From a candidate division WS1 bacterium (GTDB taxonomy: Bacteria > Armatimonadota > Zipacnadia > Zipacnadales > UBA5352), in the NCBI GenBank assembly GCA_012522765.1, contig JAAYJW010000090.1, forward strand, positions 1-32,233: a DNA stretch of 32,233 bases. Reading direction: 5' to 3'. Shown piece after piece: positions 8,732 through 16,460 of this stretch. The notes below the pieces were generated by a model that ran no database searches, was not told the origin of the DNA, and saw only the letters and a list, made by a program, of their open reading frames with translations. Position 1 is the first letter of the stretch; each line of letters begins with the position of its first letter. A program made the position numbers and the translations under genes.

Positions 8732-9835
8732 TCACAAGATCTTACGCACCAGGATGGCCCACTCGACCAGCTTCAGAATGTAAGACAGCACGATGAGCCC
8801 GACGATGACGTAGAAGAACGCCCAGACGGCGGGGCTGTCGAAGCGCTGGATCCAGTCATCCACGGCCACGTTTGTGCCCAATGCGAACTGCCGTGCGAGA
8901 TTCGCGAGGATGTTGATGAACTGCACGTAGAGGCCGCGCATGACCGGATACGCGAGCACGAGCAGTATGATCGTACCGGCGATGATCAACGGGTTCAGCA
9001 CGTGGAACTTCTGCCGCTGATGCTCATTGAAGATCGGGCAGTTCCGGCAGTCGCGCGTACGCTCGGTGCCCGCGTCACGCCCGCCGAGCAGGTCCGAGCG
9101 AACATACTCCGAACTCTTCTCCGACAGAACGTTCGGGCCGATGCCCTTGCGCAGCAGCGACTCGATCAGGTACGGGTCGCAGTTGCAGCCCTGCCTGATA
9201 CGCCAGCAGTTCTTGCGGCTCTTGAAGGCCGGGCACATCTCCTTGATGGCGTCGTGGCAGTAGGGCATCTCCCAGCAGCGGCTGAGGCGATGAGGGGGGC
9301 GGGTGGACACTTTCTTCGGCTTCTCAAGCCCCTCGACCTCGGCAAGCCTCGCGCGGCGCAGGGGTGCCTCACGGAAGTACTGGACGATCTCCACCAGCAC
9401 CCGCACACCCACGATCGCCACCATCGCCTGCCCCGTCATGCCGGCCCAGTAGGTGATGGTGGACGCGGCGCCCTGCCCGCCCTGGCCTACCTGACTCGCC
9501 ACCAGCAGCGGGAAGCCGAGCACGTAGCCGAGGCCGACGAAACCCGCGACGACCGCCACGGCTACCTCTTCATAGGTGACGATGACGAGGCAGATGGTGC
9601 CAAGCGTGCCCGCGGCGGCCATGATCTGGCCCATGATCCGCAGGTTCTGCAGCACCCGCGCGGGATCGGGAGGGTTCTGCAGGAATCCGCCGTAGACGGC
9701 GTAGAGGATGTAGCCGGTGCTGACGATCAGCGCGAGCGCGGACAGCTTCAGCCCGGTGACCGCCAGCACTGTCATCTTCTGGACCAGGTCTATCTGGAAC
9801 AGCGAGGCTCCCGAGCCGCCCCTGCCGTGTCGCAA
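8732..9835 (-). CDS. Six-helix membrane protein with eight-cysteine loop (unrecognised family)
   Basis: I do not recognise this family by name. The 367-residue protein has about four N-terminal membrane helices (22-48, 68-89, 91-112, 125-150), a basic, likely cytoplasmic loop (153-278), and two C-terminal helices (280-300, 338-358). The loop holds eight cysteines: C187, C193, C201, C210, C217, C219, C263 and C266. Their arrangement CWEMPYC, CPAF, CW, CNC and CRNC resembles the CWE/CPA/CW motifs of small cysteine-rich domains in bacterial signalling proteins. Two metal or iron-sulphur sites are possible. The start is TTG at 9835, with AGGAGG seven bases upstream. It is the last gene of an apparent operon, 50 bases after a pilT, which suggests a link to type IV pilus retraction or surface sensing. 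Confidence 0.8.
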   Translation of the reverse strand: MRHGRGGSGASLFQIDLVQKMTVLAVTGLKLSALALIVSTGYILYAVYGGFLQNPPDPARVLQNLRIMGQIMAAAGTLGTICLVIVTYEEVAVAVVAGFVGLGYVLGFPLLVASQVGQGGQGAASTITYWAGMTGQAMVAIVGVRVLVEIVQYFREAPLRRARLAEVEGLEKPKKVSTRPPHRLSRCWEMPYCHDAIKEMCPAFKSRKNCWRIRQGCNCDPYLIESLLRKGIGPNVLSEKSSEYVRSDLLGGRDAGTERTRDCRNCPIFNEHQRQKFHVLNPLIIAGTIILLVLAYPVMRGLYVQFINILANLARQFALGTNVAVDDWIQRFDSPAVWAFFYVIVGLIVLSYILKLVEWAILVRKIL

Positions 9836-9885
9836 TCAGGCTCCTCCTCTCAGCGATGTGTGGTTCAATGCCTGCACGCGCGGCA

Positions 9886-11103
9886 TCAGGAGTTGTCTGC
9901 TCGTTCGGCTGAGGCAAGGTACTCCTCAGGGATCGGATAGCCCTCGAGGAACTGCAACAGGTCCGTCTTCTGGTTGGCCCGATTGTACGCTTCCTCGAAA
10001 GCGACGATATCTTCACGTACCAGCTTCGCCAGATTCGACTCGAGCAACTGCATGCCCAGATGCCTGGAACTCTGAATAGTCGAGCGCATCTGTGATGATT
10101 TTCGTTCCCGGATGAGGTTGCCGATGGCAGGTGAGCCACCCGGCTCGCCTATCATGATCTCATAGGCAGCGACACGTCCCTTGCCGCTCTTGCGCGGGAT
10201 AAGCTCTTCCGAGAATACCGCCAGCAGCGAGGTGGAGGTCATCGCGCGGATCTCCTCCTGCTCGCTGGAGGGGAAACCGGTGACGAGGCGGTCCACGGTC
10301 TTCGGCGCGCTGACGGTGTGAAGGGTTGAGAGCACAAGGTGACCGGTCTCAGCGGCCTGCAGGCACGCGCGCATCGTCTCGAGGTCGCGCATCTCGCCGA
10401 CCAGCATCACGTCCGGGTCGGAGCGCATGTTGCGGCGGACCGATTCGGCGAAGCTCGAGACATCCACCCCGACCTCGCGCTGATTGAGCAGGGAGCGCTT
10501 GCCGTGGTGGTAGTACTCGATGGGGTCCTCGATGGTGATGATGTGAGTATCGCGCTCGCGGTTGATGTAGTCCACCATCGAGGCGATAGTGGTGGTCTTG
10601 CCGCAACCTGTGGGGCCGGTCAGGAGGATGATGCCGCGCGGGCGGTGGAGCAGCTCCTTCACCTGCTCCACCGGCAGGCCGAGTTGCTCGAAGGTCAGGA
10701 TCTCGTTGGGGATCATCCGCAGCGCGATGGCCGGGTGCCCCTTCTGCTGGAAGACGCTGACACGGAAGCGGGCGCCGGTATCAATGGCGGCCGCGATGTC
10801 CGCGCCCCCGGTCTCGTGGAACTGCTGCCAGTAGCGATTGGTCGGGTCATCCTCGCCCAGCAGCACGCTGGTGGCGCCGATGCAATCGTGTTCATCGAGG
10901 GTCTTGTAGCCCTCAACGCGGTACATCTTGCCGTGGAGCCGGAAGATGGGCGGCTCGTTGAAGGAGAGATGCAGGTCCGACGCGCCCAGTTGCTCGCACG
11001 CGTGCAGAAGCAGCTCCACCACTTCCGCGTCCATTGTCCGCCCGGCGGCGTTGCTCAGGTCGGGCGGGGCCTTCACTGTTCGTCGAACGAAGTCATCACC
11101 CAT
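9886..11103 (-). CDS. pilT: Type IV pilus retraction ATPase, PilT family (copy 1)
   Basis: This is a hexameric cytoplasmic ATPase that powers pilus disassembly and twitching. The 405-residue protein starts with a PAS-like N-terminal domain (GASDLHLSFNEPPIFRLHG, residues 40-58). It then carries Walker A GPTGCGKTT (163-171), an Asp box (HIITIEDPIEY, 187-197), atypical Walker B (DPDVMLVGEMRD, 229-240) and His box (HLVLSTLHT, 255-263). The C-terminal AIGNLIRERK corresponds to the AIRNLIRE motif needed for retraction, with Gly replacing Arg at its third position. Good SD sequence GAGGGG lies 8-9 bases before ATG 11103. It follows a second pilT-like gene by 73 bases and precedes the cysteine-rich membrane gene by 50. 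No pilin or assembly genes are in the window. Confidence 0.94.
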   Translation of the reverse strand: MGDDFVRRTVKAPPDLSNAAGRTMDAEVVELLLHACEQLGASDLHLSFNEPPIFRLHGKMYRVEGYKTLDEHDCIGATSVLLGEDDPTNRYWQQFHETGGADIAAAIDTGARFRVSVFQQKGHPAIALRMIPNEILTFEQLGLPVEQVKELLHRPRGIILLTGPTGCGKTTTIASMVDYINRERDTHIITIEDPIEYYHHGKRSLLNQREVGVDVSSFAESVRRNMRSDPDVMLVGEMRDLETMRACLQAAETGHLVLSTLHTVSAPKTVDRLVTGFPSSEQEEIRAMTSTSLLAVFSEELIPRKSGKGRVAAYEIMIGEPGGSPAIGNLIRERKSSQMRSTIQSSRHLGMQLLESNLAKLVREDIVAFEEAYNRANQKTDLLQFLEGYPIPEEYLASAERADNS

Positions 11104-11176
11104 CGTTGATCCCCTCGCAAGCGTGAGAGTGGCACGACGGTCAACTCATTCGGCAAAGAGCGCGCACTTCCGACAG

Positions 11177-12424
11177 CTACTGCGGATCCGGCCGCTTCGC
11201 GGCTCGGCGCTGCCGGCGGGTCTTCTCCTGGATTTCGCGATCCGACGCCATGCCGCCGCGGCCGCTGGTCTCTGCGGCAGTCTTCTGCGCATCGGGCACC
11301 TCGCCACGAGCGCCACCGATGCCGGGCTGCTCTCGCGCCGCCTTCTCGGCCTCGGTCGGATCCACGCGGCGCAGCATCTGGCGCATCTCCGTGTAGTTCC
11401 CGGCATAGAAGAGCGCGTCGCGCGCAGTAACCTTCCCCTGGCGATAGAGGTGCAGCAGCGCCTGGTTGCGCGTCTGCATACCCCAGTAGCCGCCGTCCTG
11501 CATGACGGCGTAGGTGTCGCCCGGCTTGCCCTCTTCGATCATCTTCGCCACGGTCGGGTTGGCGATCAGCACCTCGATCGCGGCGACGCGACCATCCGTG
11601 CCCGCTCGCGGCAACAGCGCCTGGGAGAGGATCGCGCGCAGAGACTTGCTCATGCGCAGGCAGATCATGTCGCGCTGGTGCGGCGGGAACATGTTGATGA
11701 TACGCTCCATCGTCTCGGCGGCGCTGGAGGTATGCACGGTGGAGAACACAAGGTGACCGGTCTCCGCGGCCTGCATCGCGACGTTCATCGTTTCAACGTC
11801 GCGCATTTCACCGATCAGGATCACGTCCGGGCTCTGGCGCACGACGTACTTCATGGCATCCGAGAAGCTCATCGTGTCAATCCCGACCTCGCGCTGGTTC
11901 ACGATGCACTTCTTGTCGGGATGAACGTACTCAATCGGGTCCTCGATAGTGACGATATTGCCCTCGCGGCTCTCATTGACGTGGTCGATCATCGCCGCCA
12001 GGGTGGTGGACTTGCCCGATCCGGTGGGACCGGTCACCAGCACAACGCCCTGCGGGCTCATCGCGACGTCCTTGAGAACCGTGGGCAGTTCGAGCTGATC
12101 GATGGTGAGGATCTCCAGCGGGATGATACGCATGACCAGCCCGATGGTGTTCTGCTGCTTGAAGATATTGATCCTCAGGCGGCAGGAGTCACCAACTGTG
12201 AGACCCACGTCGCGTTCGGGTACCTCCTCGAAGAGCTCCTGGTGACGCTCGGTCATCAGCTCGTAGGCGATTGCCTTCGTGTCCTCGGCGGTGAGGATGG
12301 GGTAGTGATCCCACTTTTTGATCTTGCCCTGCACGCGGACGTGAGGGTGCGATCCGGCCTTCCAGAACACGTCAGAGGCCCTGATACTGGCGCCCTCGAT
12401 CACGACGTCCCGCCAGTTCTCCAC
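11177..12424 (-). CDS. Type IV pilus retraction ATPase, PilT/PilU family (copy 2)
   Basis: This is a second PilT-like ATPase of 415 residues, clearly diverged from its neighbour. It has Walker A GPTGSGKST (132-140), Asp box NIVTIEDPIEY (156-166), Walker B SPDVILIGEMRD (198-209) and His box HLVFSTVHT (224-232). In place of AIRNLIRE it has NPTVAKMIEEGK, and it ends in a charged, probably flexible tail of about 60 residues rich in Arg, Lys, Glu and Ala. It is either a PilU-like accessory motor or a second PilT. GTG 12424 was chosen because AGGAGG lies 9 bases upstream. A longer open frame runs back through the tRNA-Ala gene and is not real coding. An extended -10 box lies about 45 bases upstream, so this is the likely first gene of the operon. 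Confidence 0.92.
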   Translation of the reverse strand: MENWRDVVIEGASIRASDVFWKAGSHPHVRVQGKIKKWDHYPILTAEDTKAIAYELMTERHQELFEEVPERDVGLTVGDSCRLRINIFKQQNTIGLVMRIIPLEILTIDQLELPTVLKDVAMSPQGVVLVTGPTGSGKSTTLAAMIDHVNESREGNIVTIEDPIEYVHPDKKCIVNQREVGIDTMSFSDAMKYVVRQSPDVILIGEMRDVETMNVAMQAAETGHLVFSTVHTSSAAETMERIINMFPPHQRDMICLRMSKSLRAILSQALLPRAGTDGRVAAIEVLIANPTVAKMIEEGKPGDTYAVMQDGGYWGMQTRNQALLHLYRQGKVTARDALFYAGNYTEMRQMLRRVDPTEAEKAAREQPGIGGARGEVPDAQKTAAETSGRGGMASDREIQEKTRRQRRAAKRPDPQ

Positions 12425-12467
12425 TGCTTGCTGCCTCCTCGCCCCCCGGATGCGCGCTGGAGCCTGG

Positions 12468-12476
12468 ATGATAACA
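12468..12476 (-). promoter_or_regulatory. Candidate extended -10 promoter for the pilT operon
   Basis: Read on the minus strand, TGTTATCAT gives the TGn extension plus a 5-of-6 match to TATAAT. The -35 region is weak, as expected for an extended -10. The start would fall near 12461, giving a leader of about 37 bases that includes the AGGAGG site. Confidence 0.4.
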
Positions 12477-12526
12477 TGTAGTTGAGCTATCTTCCGCGTC
12501 CGTCCATCGGGGTCCTTCTTAATTGC

Positions 12527-12558
12527 AAAAGCGCCGGCAATAAACATTGCCCGCGCTT
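12527..12558 (-). terminator. Terminator downstream of tRNA-Ala
   Basis: A 13-bp stem with one mismatch (12529-12541 with 12546-12558) and a 4-base loop lies 13 bases after the CCA end of the tRNA. On the minus strand the stem ends in a short T-run. It separates the tRNA from the pilT operon. Confidence 0.7.
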
Positions 12559-12570
12559 GTTTGCTTCTGG

Positions 12571-12645
12571 TGGTGGAGCAGGCGGGAGTTGAACCCGCGA
12601 CCTTCTCCATGCCAAGGAGACGCGCTCCCACTGCGCCACTGCCCC
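12571..12645 (-). tRNA. tRNA-Ala, anticodon GGC
   Basis: This is a 75-base tRNA that includes an encoded 3' CCA (12571-12573). The acceptor stem pairs GGGGCAG (12639-12645) with CTGCTCC (12575-12581) and contains the G3-U70 wobble pair that defines tRNA-Ala. The anticodon stem-loop is TCTCC, loop TTGGCAT, GGAGA, giving anticodon GGC for GCC codons. The T arm GCGGGTTCAACTCCCGC is intact. Confidence 0.97.
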
Positions 12646-12661
12646 ACCCGGTTGCTCGTAC

Positions 12662-12691
12662 ATATTACCAGACACAGGGGGCGGTAGTCAA
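12662..12691 (-). promoter_or_regulatory. Promoter of tRNA-Ala
   Basis: On the minus strand, TTGACT (12691-12686) and TAATAT (12667-12662) are separated by 18 bases. The -10 ends 16 bases before the mature tRNA 5' end, a normal distance for a tRNA gene. Confidence 0.65.
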
Positions 12692-12783
12692 GCTCTCGTT
12701 CGGCGAAGAAGATGCAGGCACGCAGAGGGTGGAAAGCGAATGAATTACACGAAGCAGCCATCAAGATGGCAAGGGAGATCATC

Positions 12784-13365
12784 ATGCGGATGAAGATCGC
12801 GGTCGTGGGGTCGGCGGGAGGCGAATTGTCGGAGGAGATACGCGCGAAGGCACGCGAGATGGGCCGGTGTATCGCGCGGCGCGACATCATCGTTGTGACC
12901 GGATCGGCCCCCGGCCTGCCGCATGAGGCGGTGCTTGGGGCGAAAGAGGAGGGGGCCTTCGTCATAGGCATCTCCCCTGCACATTCGCTGGACGAGCATC
13001 GCCTCGTCTACAATGCTCCGTGGGAGGAGTATGACGCTCTCATCTTCATCGGCAGCGGTCTGATGGGGCGCGAGATCGAGATAATCCGCACCTGCGAGGC
13101 CTGTGTGGTTATTGGCGGCCGCTCCGGGACGCTTGGTGAATTCGCGATCGCCTATGATGAGGCGCGCCTGATCGGCGTGCTCACCGGCACCGGCGGCGTC
13201 GCCGACCACATCCCCGAACTGCTGGAGGTCATCAACAAGGAGACCGGCGCCGAGATCGTCATGCACGATGATCCCGAGCAGTTGCTGGCACTGATGATGG
13301 AAAGCCACGAGGAGCGAGTGCGAAAGGGCATCGCCTACCGCGGCCCCGTCATCCACGAGGGGTGA
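12784..13365 (+). CDS. SLOG-superfamily (TIGR00725-like) Rossmann protein
   Basis: This is a 193-residue single-domain protein of the LOG/DprA/TIGR00725 superfamily. It has an N-terminal MKIAVVGSAGG strand-loop (3-13), RRDIIVVTGSAPGLPHEAVLGA (32-53), and a nucleotide-binding-type loop VVIGGRSGTLGE (108-119) in place of the PGGxGTxxE motif of cytokinin-activating LOG enzymes. Relatives bind nucleotides or molybdenum cofactor; the true activity is unknown, and older annotations as lysine decarboxylase are not reliable. The start at 12784 is supported by AAGGGAG (12771-12777) six bases upstream; ATG 12790 is the alternative. It faces away from the tRNA, stands alone and converges on the nitroreductase operon. 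Confidence 0.85.
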   Translation: MRMKIAVVGSAGGELSEEIRAKAREMGRCIARRDIIVVTGSAPGLPHEAVLGAKEEGAFVIGISPAHSLDEHRLVYNAPWEEYDALIFIGSGLMGREIEIIRTCEACVVIGGRSGTLGEFAIAYDEARLIGVLTGTGGVADHIPELLEVINKETGAEIVMHDDPEQLLALMMESHEERVRKGIAYRGPVIHEG

Positions 13366-13603
13366 GCTACGGCGCCGTTACCGTTGGCCGTTCGGGGCGA
13401 CGCATCCGGCCGCGCGCGCGGGTGTAGATGCGCCGGCCGTTGACGAACGGCAGCGGCGCTTGGGCGCCGCCCCTCCCGAGGACGCGAGGGCCACACAAAC
13501 GACACACGACAGGAGTGTCCGTGCCACGGAGCGGCGAGAGTGACGCGGCCGTCGCTATCACTGCTCTTGTTGCTTCCTCTGCTTCCGCCGCTGCAGTTAG
13601 GCG
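13366..13603. repeat. Intergenic palindromic repeat block, copy C
   Basis: This 238-base stretch lies between convergent genes and holds no credible gene. Module 1 (about 13389-13442) starts CCGTTCGGGGCGACGCATCC and ends GATGCGCCGGCCGTT; it matches 26921-26963 with an altered loop. A perfect 7-bp hairpin GCGGCGC/GCGCCGC lies at 13453-13470. Module 2 (about 13467-13510) ends GAGGGCCACACAAACGAC and is a diverged form of the element at 23410 and 27061. The two modules have the same order as in the 27-kb copy. Some hairpins may terminate the flanking genes. Confidence 0.65.
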
Positions 13604-14122
13604 TTACTCCCCGCGCCACTCCTCAAGCATCATTATCTCATTGAGCGGCAGGCGCTTCTTGGGTGGGGCCTCCGCGTCCGGGTAGCCAATCGGCAGCAGT
13701 CCGACGATGATGACCTCGCGCGGAATGCCGAGGACGTCATGGACGCGCTCTTCGCTAAAGGCACCGACCCAGCAGGTGCCGAGGCCCTCCTCGACTGCGG
13801 CAAGCGTCATGTAGGCCATCGCGATCGAGACATCGATCGGGAAGCAGTGAAGGCCGCAGCTCATCACGTGCTCGCTGGTGATCGCGCAACCGACGATCAC
13901 CGCCGGGGCCTCGGCGAGGAAGCGCTGTCCGTTGGCGGCCTCAGATAGCGTCTCGCGCGTCTCCTCGTTGCGCACCACAACGAAACGCCACTCCTGCAGG
14001 TTACGCGCCGAGGGAGCCAGTCGGGCGGCCTCCATGACGCGCTCGAGCTTGCTGTCCTCGATGTCGTAATGCTTGAAGCTGCGGACCGAGAAGCGCGCGC
14101 GTATCGCATCCATTACATCCAT
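13604..14122 (-). CDS. Nitroreductase-family FMN oxidoreductase
   Basis: This is a compact 172-residue nitroreductase-fold protein, presumably a homodimer using FMN and NAD(P)H. The N-terminal RFSVRSF (10-16) is the phosphate-binding motif. LAPSARNLQEWRFVVV (35-50) is the flavin and dimer region, and GLGTCWVGAF lies near 115. The C terminus has the usual GLLPIGYPDAEAPPKKRLPL layout. The substrate is unknown. ATG 14122 has GAGGAT about 9 bases upstream. It is the last gene of a four-gene minus-strand cluster, 46 bases after the flavin reductase-like gene, which could supply or share reduced flavin. Confidence 0.9.
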   Translation of the reverse strand: MDVMDAIRARFSVRSFKHYDIEDSKLERVMEAARLAPSARNLQEWRFVVVRNEETRETLSEAANGQRFLAEAPAVIVGCAITSEHVMSCGLHCFPIDVSIAMAYMTLAAVEEGLGTCWVGAFSEERVHDVLGIPREVIIVGLLPIGYPDAEAPPKKRLPLNEIMMLEEWRGE

Positions 14123-14168
14123 CTACGATCATCCTCTCACATTACCACTGGTGGGGCGCCACCGGCGG

Positions 14169-14681
14169 CTACTCCGGCAGATCGATCGGGGCTCCGGAGG
14201 CGAATTTCCCGCCGAAGTTCAGCAGCGTGGCCGTCGGCTTGTCGGGTAGATGTGCCGCGACGACCTCGCCTACAAAGATGGTATGATCTCCGGTCTTCAT
14301 CCGGTCACGGAGTTTGCATTCGAGGTTGATCGCGGCTTCGGCAAGCAGGGGGAGGTCAAGTACCGCCGCGGGCGCGGTAGGGATCTGCAGCGCCTCGAAC
14401 TTGTCCTCCTCCGCGCCCGAAGTCGAGCCGCAGTGCTTCACCAGCCGCGCCTGATGCGCACCCGCCCACGCGAAGATGAACTCCCCGGTCTCTTCGATAC
14501 ACCGGTGCGTGTGGCGGTCGAATGCGATAGCCACCGCCACCAGGAGTGGGTCCCCGGAGCAGATCATCCCCCATCCGGCGGGCATCACGTTCGGCGTGCC
14601 ATCCTCGGCGCAAGCGACTATCAGGATGACCCACTCCGGATACTTGTGAACCAGCGCTTGCTCGGGCTTGACCTGCTTCAT
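14169..14681 (-). CDS. Flavin reductase-like (FMN-binding split barrel) protein
   Basis: This is a 170-residue protein of the flavin reductase / flavoredoxin family. Typical features are the NVMPAGWGMICSGDPLLVAVA strand pair near residues 31-52, where FMN binds, followed by HTHRCIEETGEFIFAWAG. It probably binds FMN and acts as a flavin reductase or electron carrier. ATG 14681 was chosen over a GTG at 14696 because GGGAGG lies seven bases before the ATG. The start overlaps the stop of the ankyrin gene by 4 bases (ATGA), a sign of translational coupling. Confidence 0.86.
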   Translation of the reverse strand: MKQVKPEQALVHKYPEWVILIVACAEDGTPNVMPAGWGMICSGDPLLVAVAIAFDRHTHRCIEETGEFIFAWAGAHQARLVKHCGSTSGAEEDKFEALQIPTAPAAVLDLPLLAEAAINLECKLRDRMKTGDHTIFVGEVVAAHLPDKPTATLLNFGGKFASGAPIDLPE

Positions 14682-15604
14682 CCCCGTGCCTCCCACTCCC
14701 GCAGGACCTCGACAACCATCCGATGCTCCTCCCGTATGGCGATCTCCACCGCCGTTCGACCGTGCCAGGAGAGCTTCGGGTCGGCGCCGCTGCTGAGTAA
14801 CACACGCACCATCTCCGCGTTCCCCGCACCTGCGGCGGCAAGCAGGGCGGGCATTGCGAGGGGGTCCTTTGCATTGACGTCGGCGCCATGAGCGATCAGC
14901 AGGCGGGCCAGTTCCACGTCCCCGGCCGCCGCCGCTGTCTCAAGCAGCGACTTGTTGCTCCACGACAGGCGCTGGTTCGGATCGGCCCCGCCTTCGATCA
15001 GCGCGCGCAATACATCCTCGTGGCGGTGCCGCACGGCCAATGCCACCGCCGCGGCTGATGGCGTGGCGCCGGCCTCAAGCAGCGCCCGAACCACCGGAGC
15101 CGCGCCTCGCCGCGTTGCAGCCACAAGAGGCGTCAGGCCGCTGGCAGCCGCCGCATCAGGGTCGGCGCCGCGCTCGAGCAGGACTGCCACATCCTGCACC
15201 GTACCGGTCTCAGCGGCCCTAAGTAGCGGCTCGCTGCGTCCGGCCTGCCGGGCCCGGTAGGCATAGCTCGCCACGCTCCAGATCACAGTGATTACCACCG
15301 CGGCGGCGATCACGTAGAAAGCGATCAGCGCCAGCCTGCCGGTCTTGCGGGTAAGCTCATCAGAGACAACGTCGGTATCATCTACGACGACATTAAGCCC
15401 GTTGAGGCCGAGCGCGATCTTCTCCTCGTCGCTTCGTCGCGATCTGCGGCTGCGCTGCTTCTCCGGCCGCCGGTACTTGCGCGAACTGGACCGAGAGCTT
15501 CTCGTCGATTCCGGTCGGGAACTGCGCCCTGAGCCGGAGGACGATCTTTCTCCCGGCTTCGGCCGCCGCCGGCCTCTGTCTTTGTCAGCTTTGCGTTCGC
15601 TCAC
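14678..15604 (-). CDS. Single-pass membrane protein with ankyrin repeats
   Basis: This is a 308-residue protein in three parts. Residues 1-60 are disordered and very basic, rich in Arg and Ser (runs such as RSSRSSSRKYRRPEKQRSRR). Residues 91-116 form one membrane helix. Residues about 125-300 hold five ankyrin repeats (for example GADPDAAAASGLTPLVAATR and HGADVNAKDPLAMPALLAA). By the positive-inside rule the basic tail is cytoplasmic and the ankyrin repeats extracytoplasmic. The GTG at 15604 has GGAG 8 bases upstream and overlaps the end of the isomerase gene by 20 bases; the 3' end overlaps the flavin reductase-like gene. The role is unknown, but the tight coupling suggests work with its operon neighbours. 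Confidence 0.82.
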   Translation of the reverse strand: MSERKADKDRGRRRPKPGERSSSGSGRSSRPESTRSSRSSSRKYRRPEKQRSRRSRRSDEEKIALGLNGLNVVVDDTDVVSDELTRKTGRLALIAFYVIAAAVVITVIWSVASYAYRARQAGRSEPLLRAAETGTVQDVAVLLERGADPDAAAASGLTPLVAATRRGAAPVVRALLEAGATPSAAAVALAVRHRHEDVLRALIEGGADPNQRLSWSNKSLLETAAAAGDVELARLLIAHGADVNAKDPLAMPALLAAAGAGNAEMVRVLLSSGADPKLSWHGRTAVEIAIREEHRMVVEVLREWEARG

Positions 15605-16376
15605 GTATGAACTCCAGCCAATCTGCGTAGTCCTCGCGCGGGTTGTCGCTGCTCGGCGTCTCAAGCACCAGGTAGTCGTCGTAACCTATGTCGAGAATGG
15701 TGTCGCAGACGGCGTCCCAGTCCACATCGCCCTCACCAAGTGGTGAGTTCCGCTTATCCACCGTCATGTCCTTGATATGAATCTGCGCCAGTACACCTGC
15801 TCTGTCAAGTGTACGCAACTCCGCAGGCCCGTCAAGTCCCGCCCAGACGGCGTTGCCGACGTCGTAGTAGACGCCCATCGCGGGAGACGCGATCTCGTCA
15901 ATCATCCGGAGCCACGCCTGCGCGTCAACCGTCCCCTCCAGCGCAAGGGTCACGCCGTGACTCTCGGCCTCAGGCGCACAGACACGCATGGCCTCAACTG
16001 CGCGACGGATCCGCTCATCGCTGGTAAGGGCCTGATCGCCAAAGAACGCAACGAGTATCCTTCCGATGCCTGCCTGCGAGCACCTGCCGATGAGATGCAG
16101 CATCAGCTCGATTGCCTCTTCGCGCACGCTCGGGTCATCATCGGGGAAGCCGCGCCGATTGTAGCGCCCGCCCATGCACGAGGGCATCTCCAGGTTGTAC
16201 TGCGCGGAGACCTCCCGCAGCCGCGCGACGCCCTGTGCGGACCAGATCAGCTCGGTCTCGTAATCGAGAGCGATGAACGGGATCTCGAGCCCATCAAAGC
16301 CTATCTCAGATGCGATCCTGAAGGCATCTTCTATGTCATCACCGAAGCGTCCTGCCGCTACAATACCGTACTTCAT
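15585..16376 (-). CDS. Sugar phosphate isomerase/epimerase (xylose isomerase-like TIM barrel)
   Basis: This is a 263-residue AP endonuclease 2 / xylose isomerase-like TIM-barrel protein, predicted to isomerise or epimerise a sugar or inosose with a divalent metal. Candidate metal ligands are Glu in LALEGT, Asp in YYDVGNA, His in QIHIKDM and Glu in VLETPSS, in the family order. The substrate cannot be told from sequence. The SD GGGGAGG lies in the loop of a small hairpin just before ATG 16376. It appears to be the first gene of the four-gene operon and is divergent from the phosphate transporter, with a structured 283-base intergenic region between. Confidence 0.88.
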   Translation of the reverse strand: MKYGIVAAGRFGDDIEDAFRIASEIGFDGLEIPFIALDYETELIWSAQGVARLREVSAQYNLEMPSCMGGRYNRRGFPDDDPSVREEAIELMLHLIGRCSQAGIGRILVAFFGDQALTSDERIRRAVEAMRVCAPEAESHGVTLALEGTVDAQAWLRMIDEIASPAMGVYYDVGNAVWAGLDGPAELRTLDRAGVLAQIHIKDMTVDKRNSPLGEGDVDWDAVCDTILDIGYDDYLVLETPSSDNPREDYADWLEFIRERTQS

Positions 16377-16380
16377 ATTA

Positions 16381-16398
16381 TACGCCTCCCCTGGCGTA
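16381..16398 (-). promoter_or_regulatory. Hairpin presenting the isomerase ribosome-binding site
   Basis: On the minus strand, TACGCC, loop AGGGGA, GGCGTA form a 6-bp hairpin ending four bases before the ATG at 16376. The SD AGGGGAGG covers the loop and the first two bases of the 3' arm. This could tune translation of the operon; effect inferred. Confidence 0.45.
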
Positions 16399-16460
16399 GA
16401 TCACCAGCTTTGACGACTGCTTCGCCGCATGATGGCGGCTTCCCTTCGTGGGGCTTTATC

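Noticed and set aside
12425-12631. Upstream extension of the second PilT-like gene
   Set aside because: The open frame continues through the terminator and the tRNA-Ala gene. The GTG at 12424 has AGGAGG at good spacing and gives the normal PilT N terminus.
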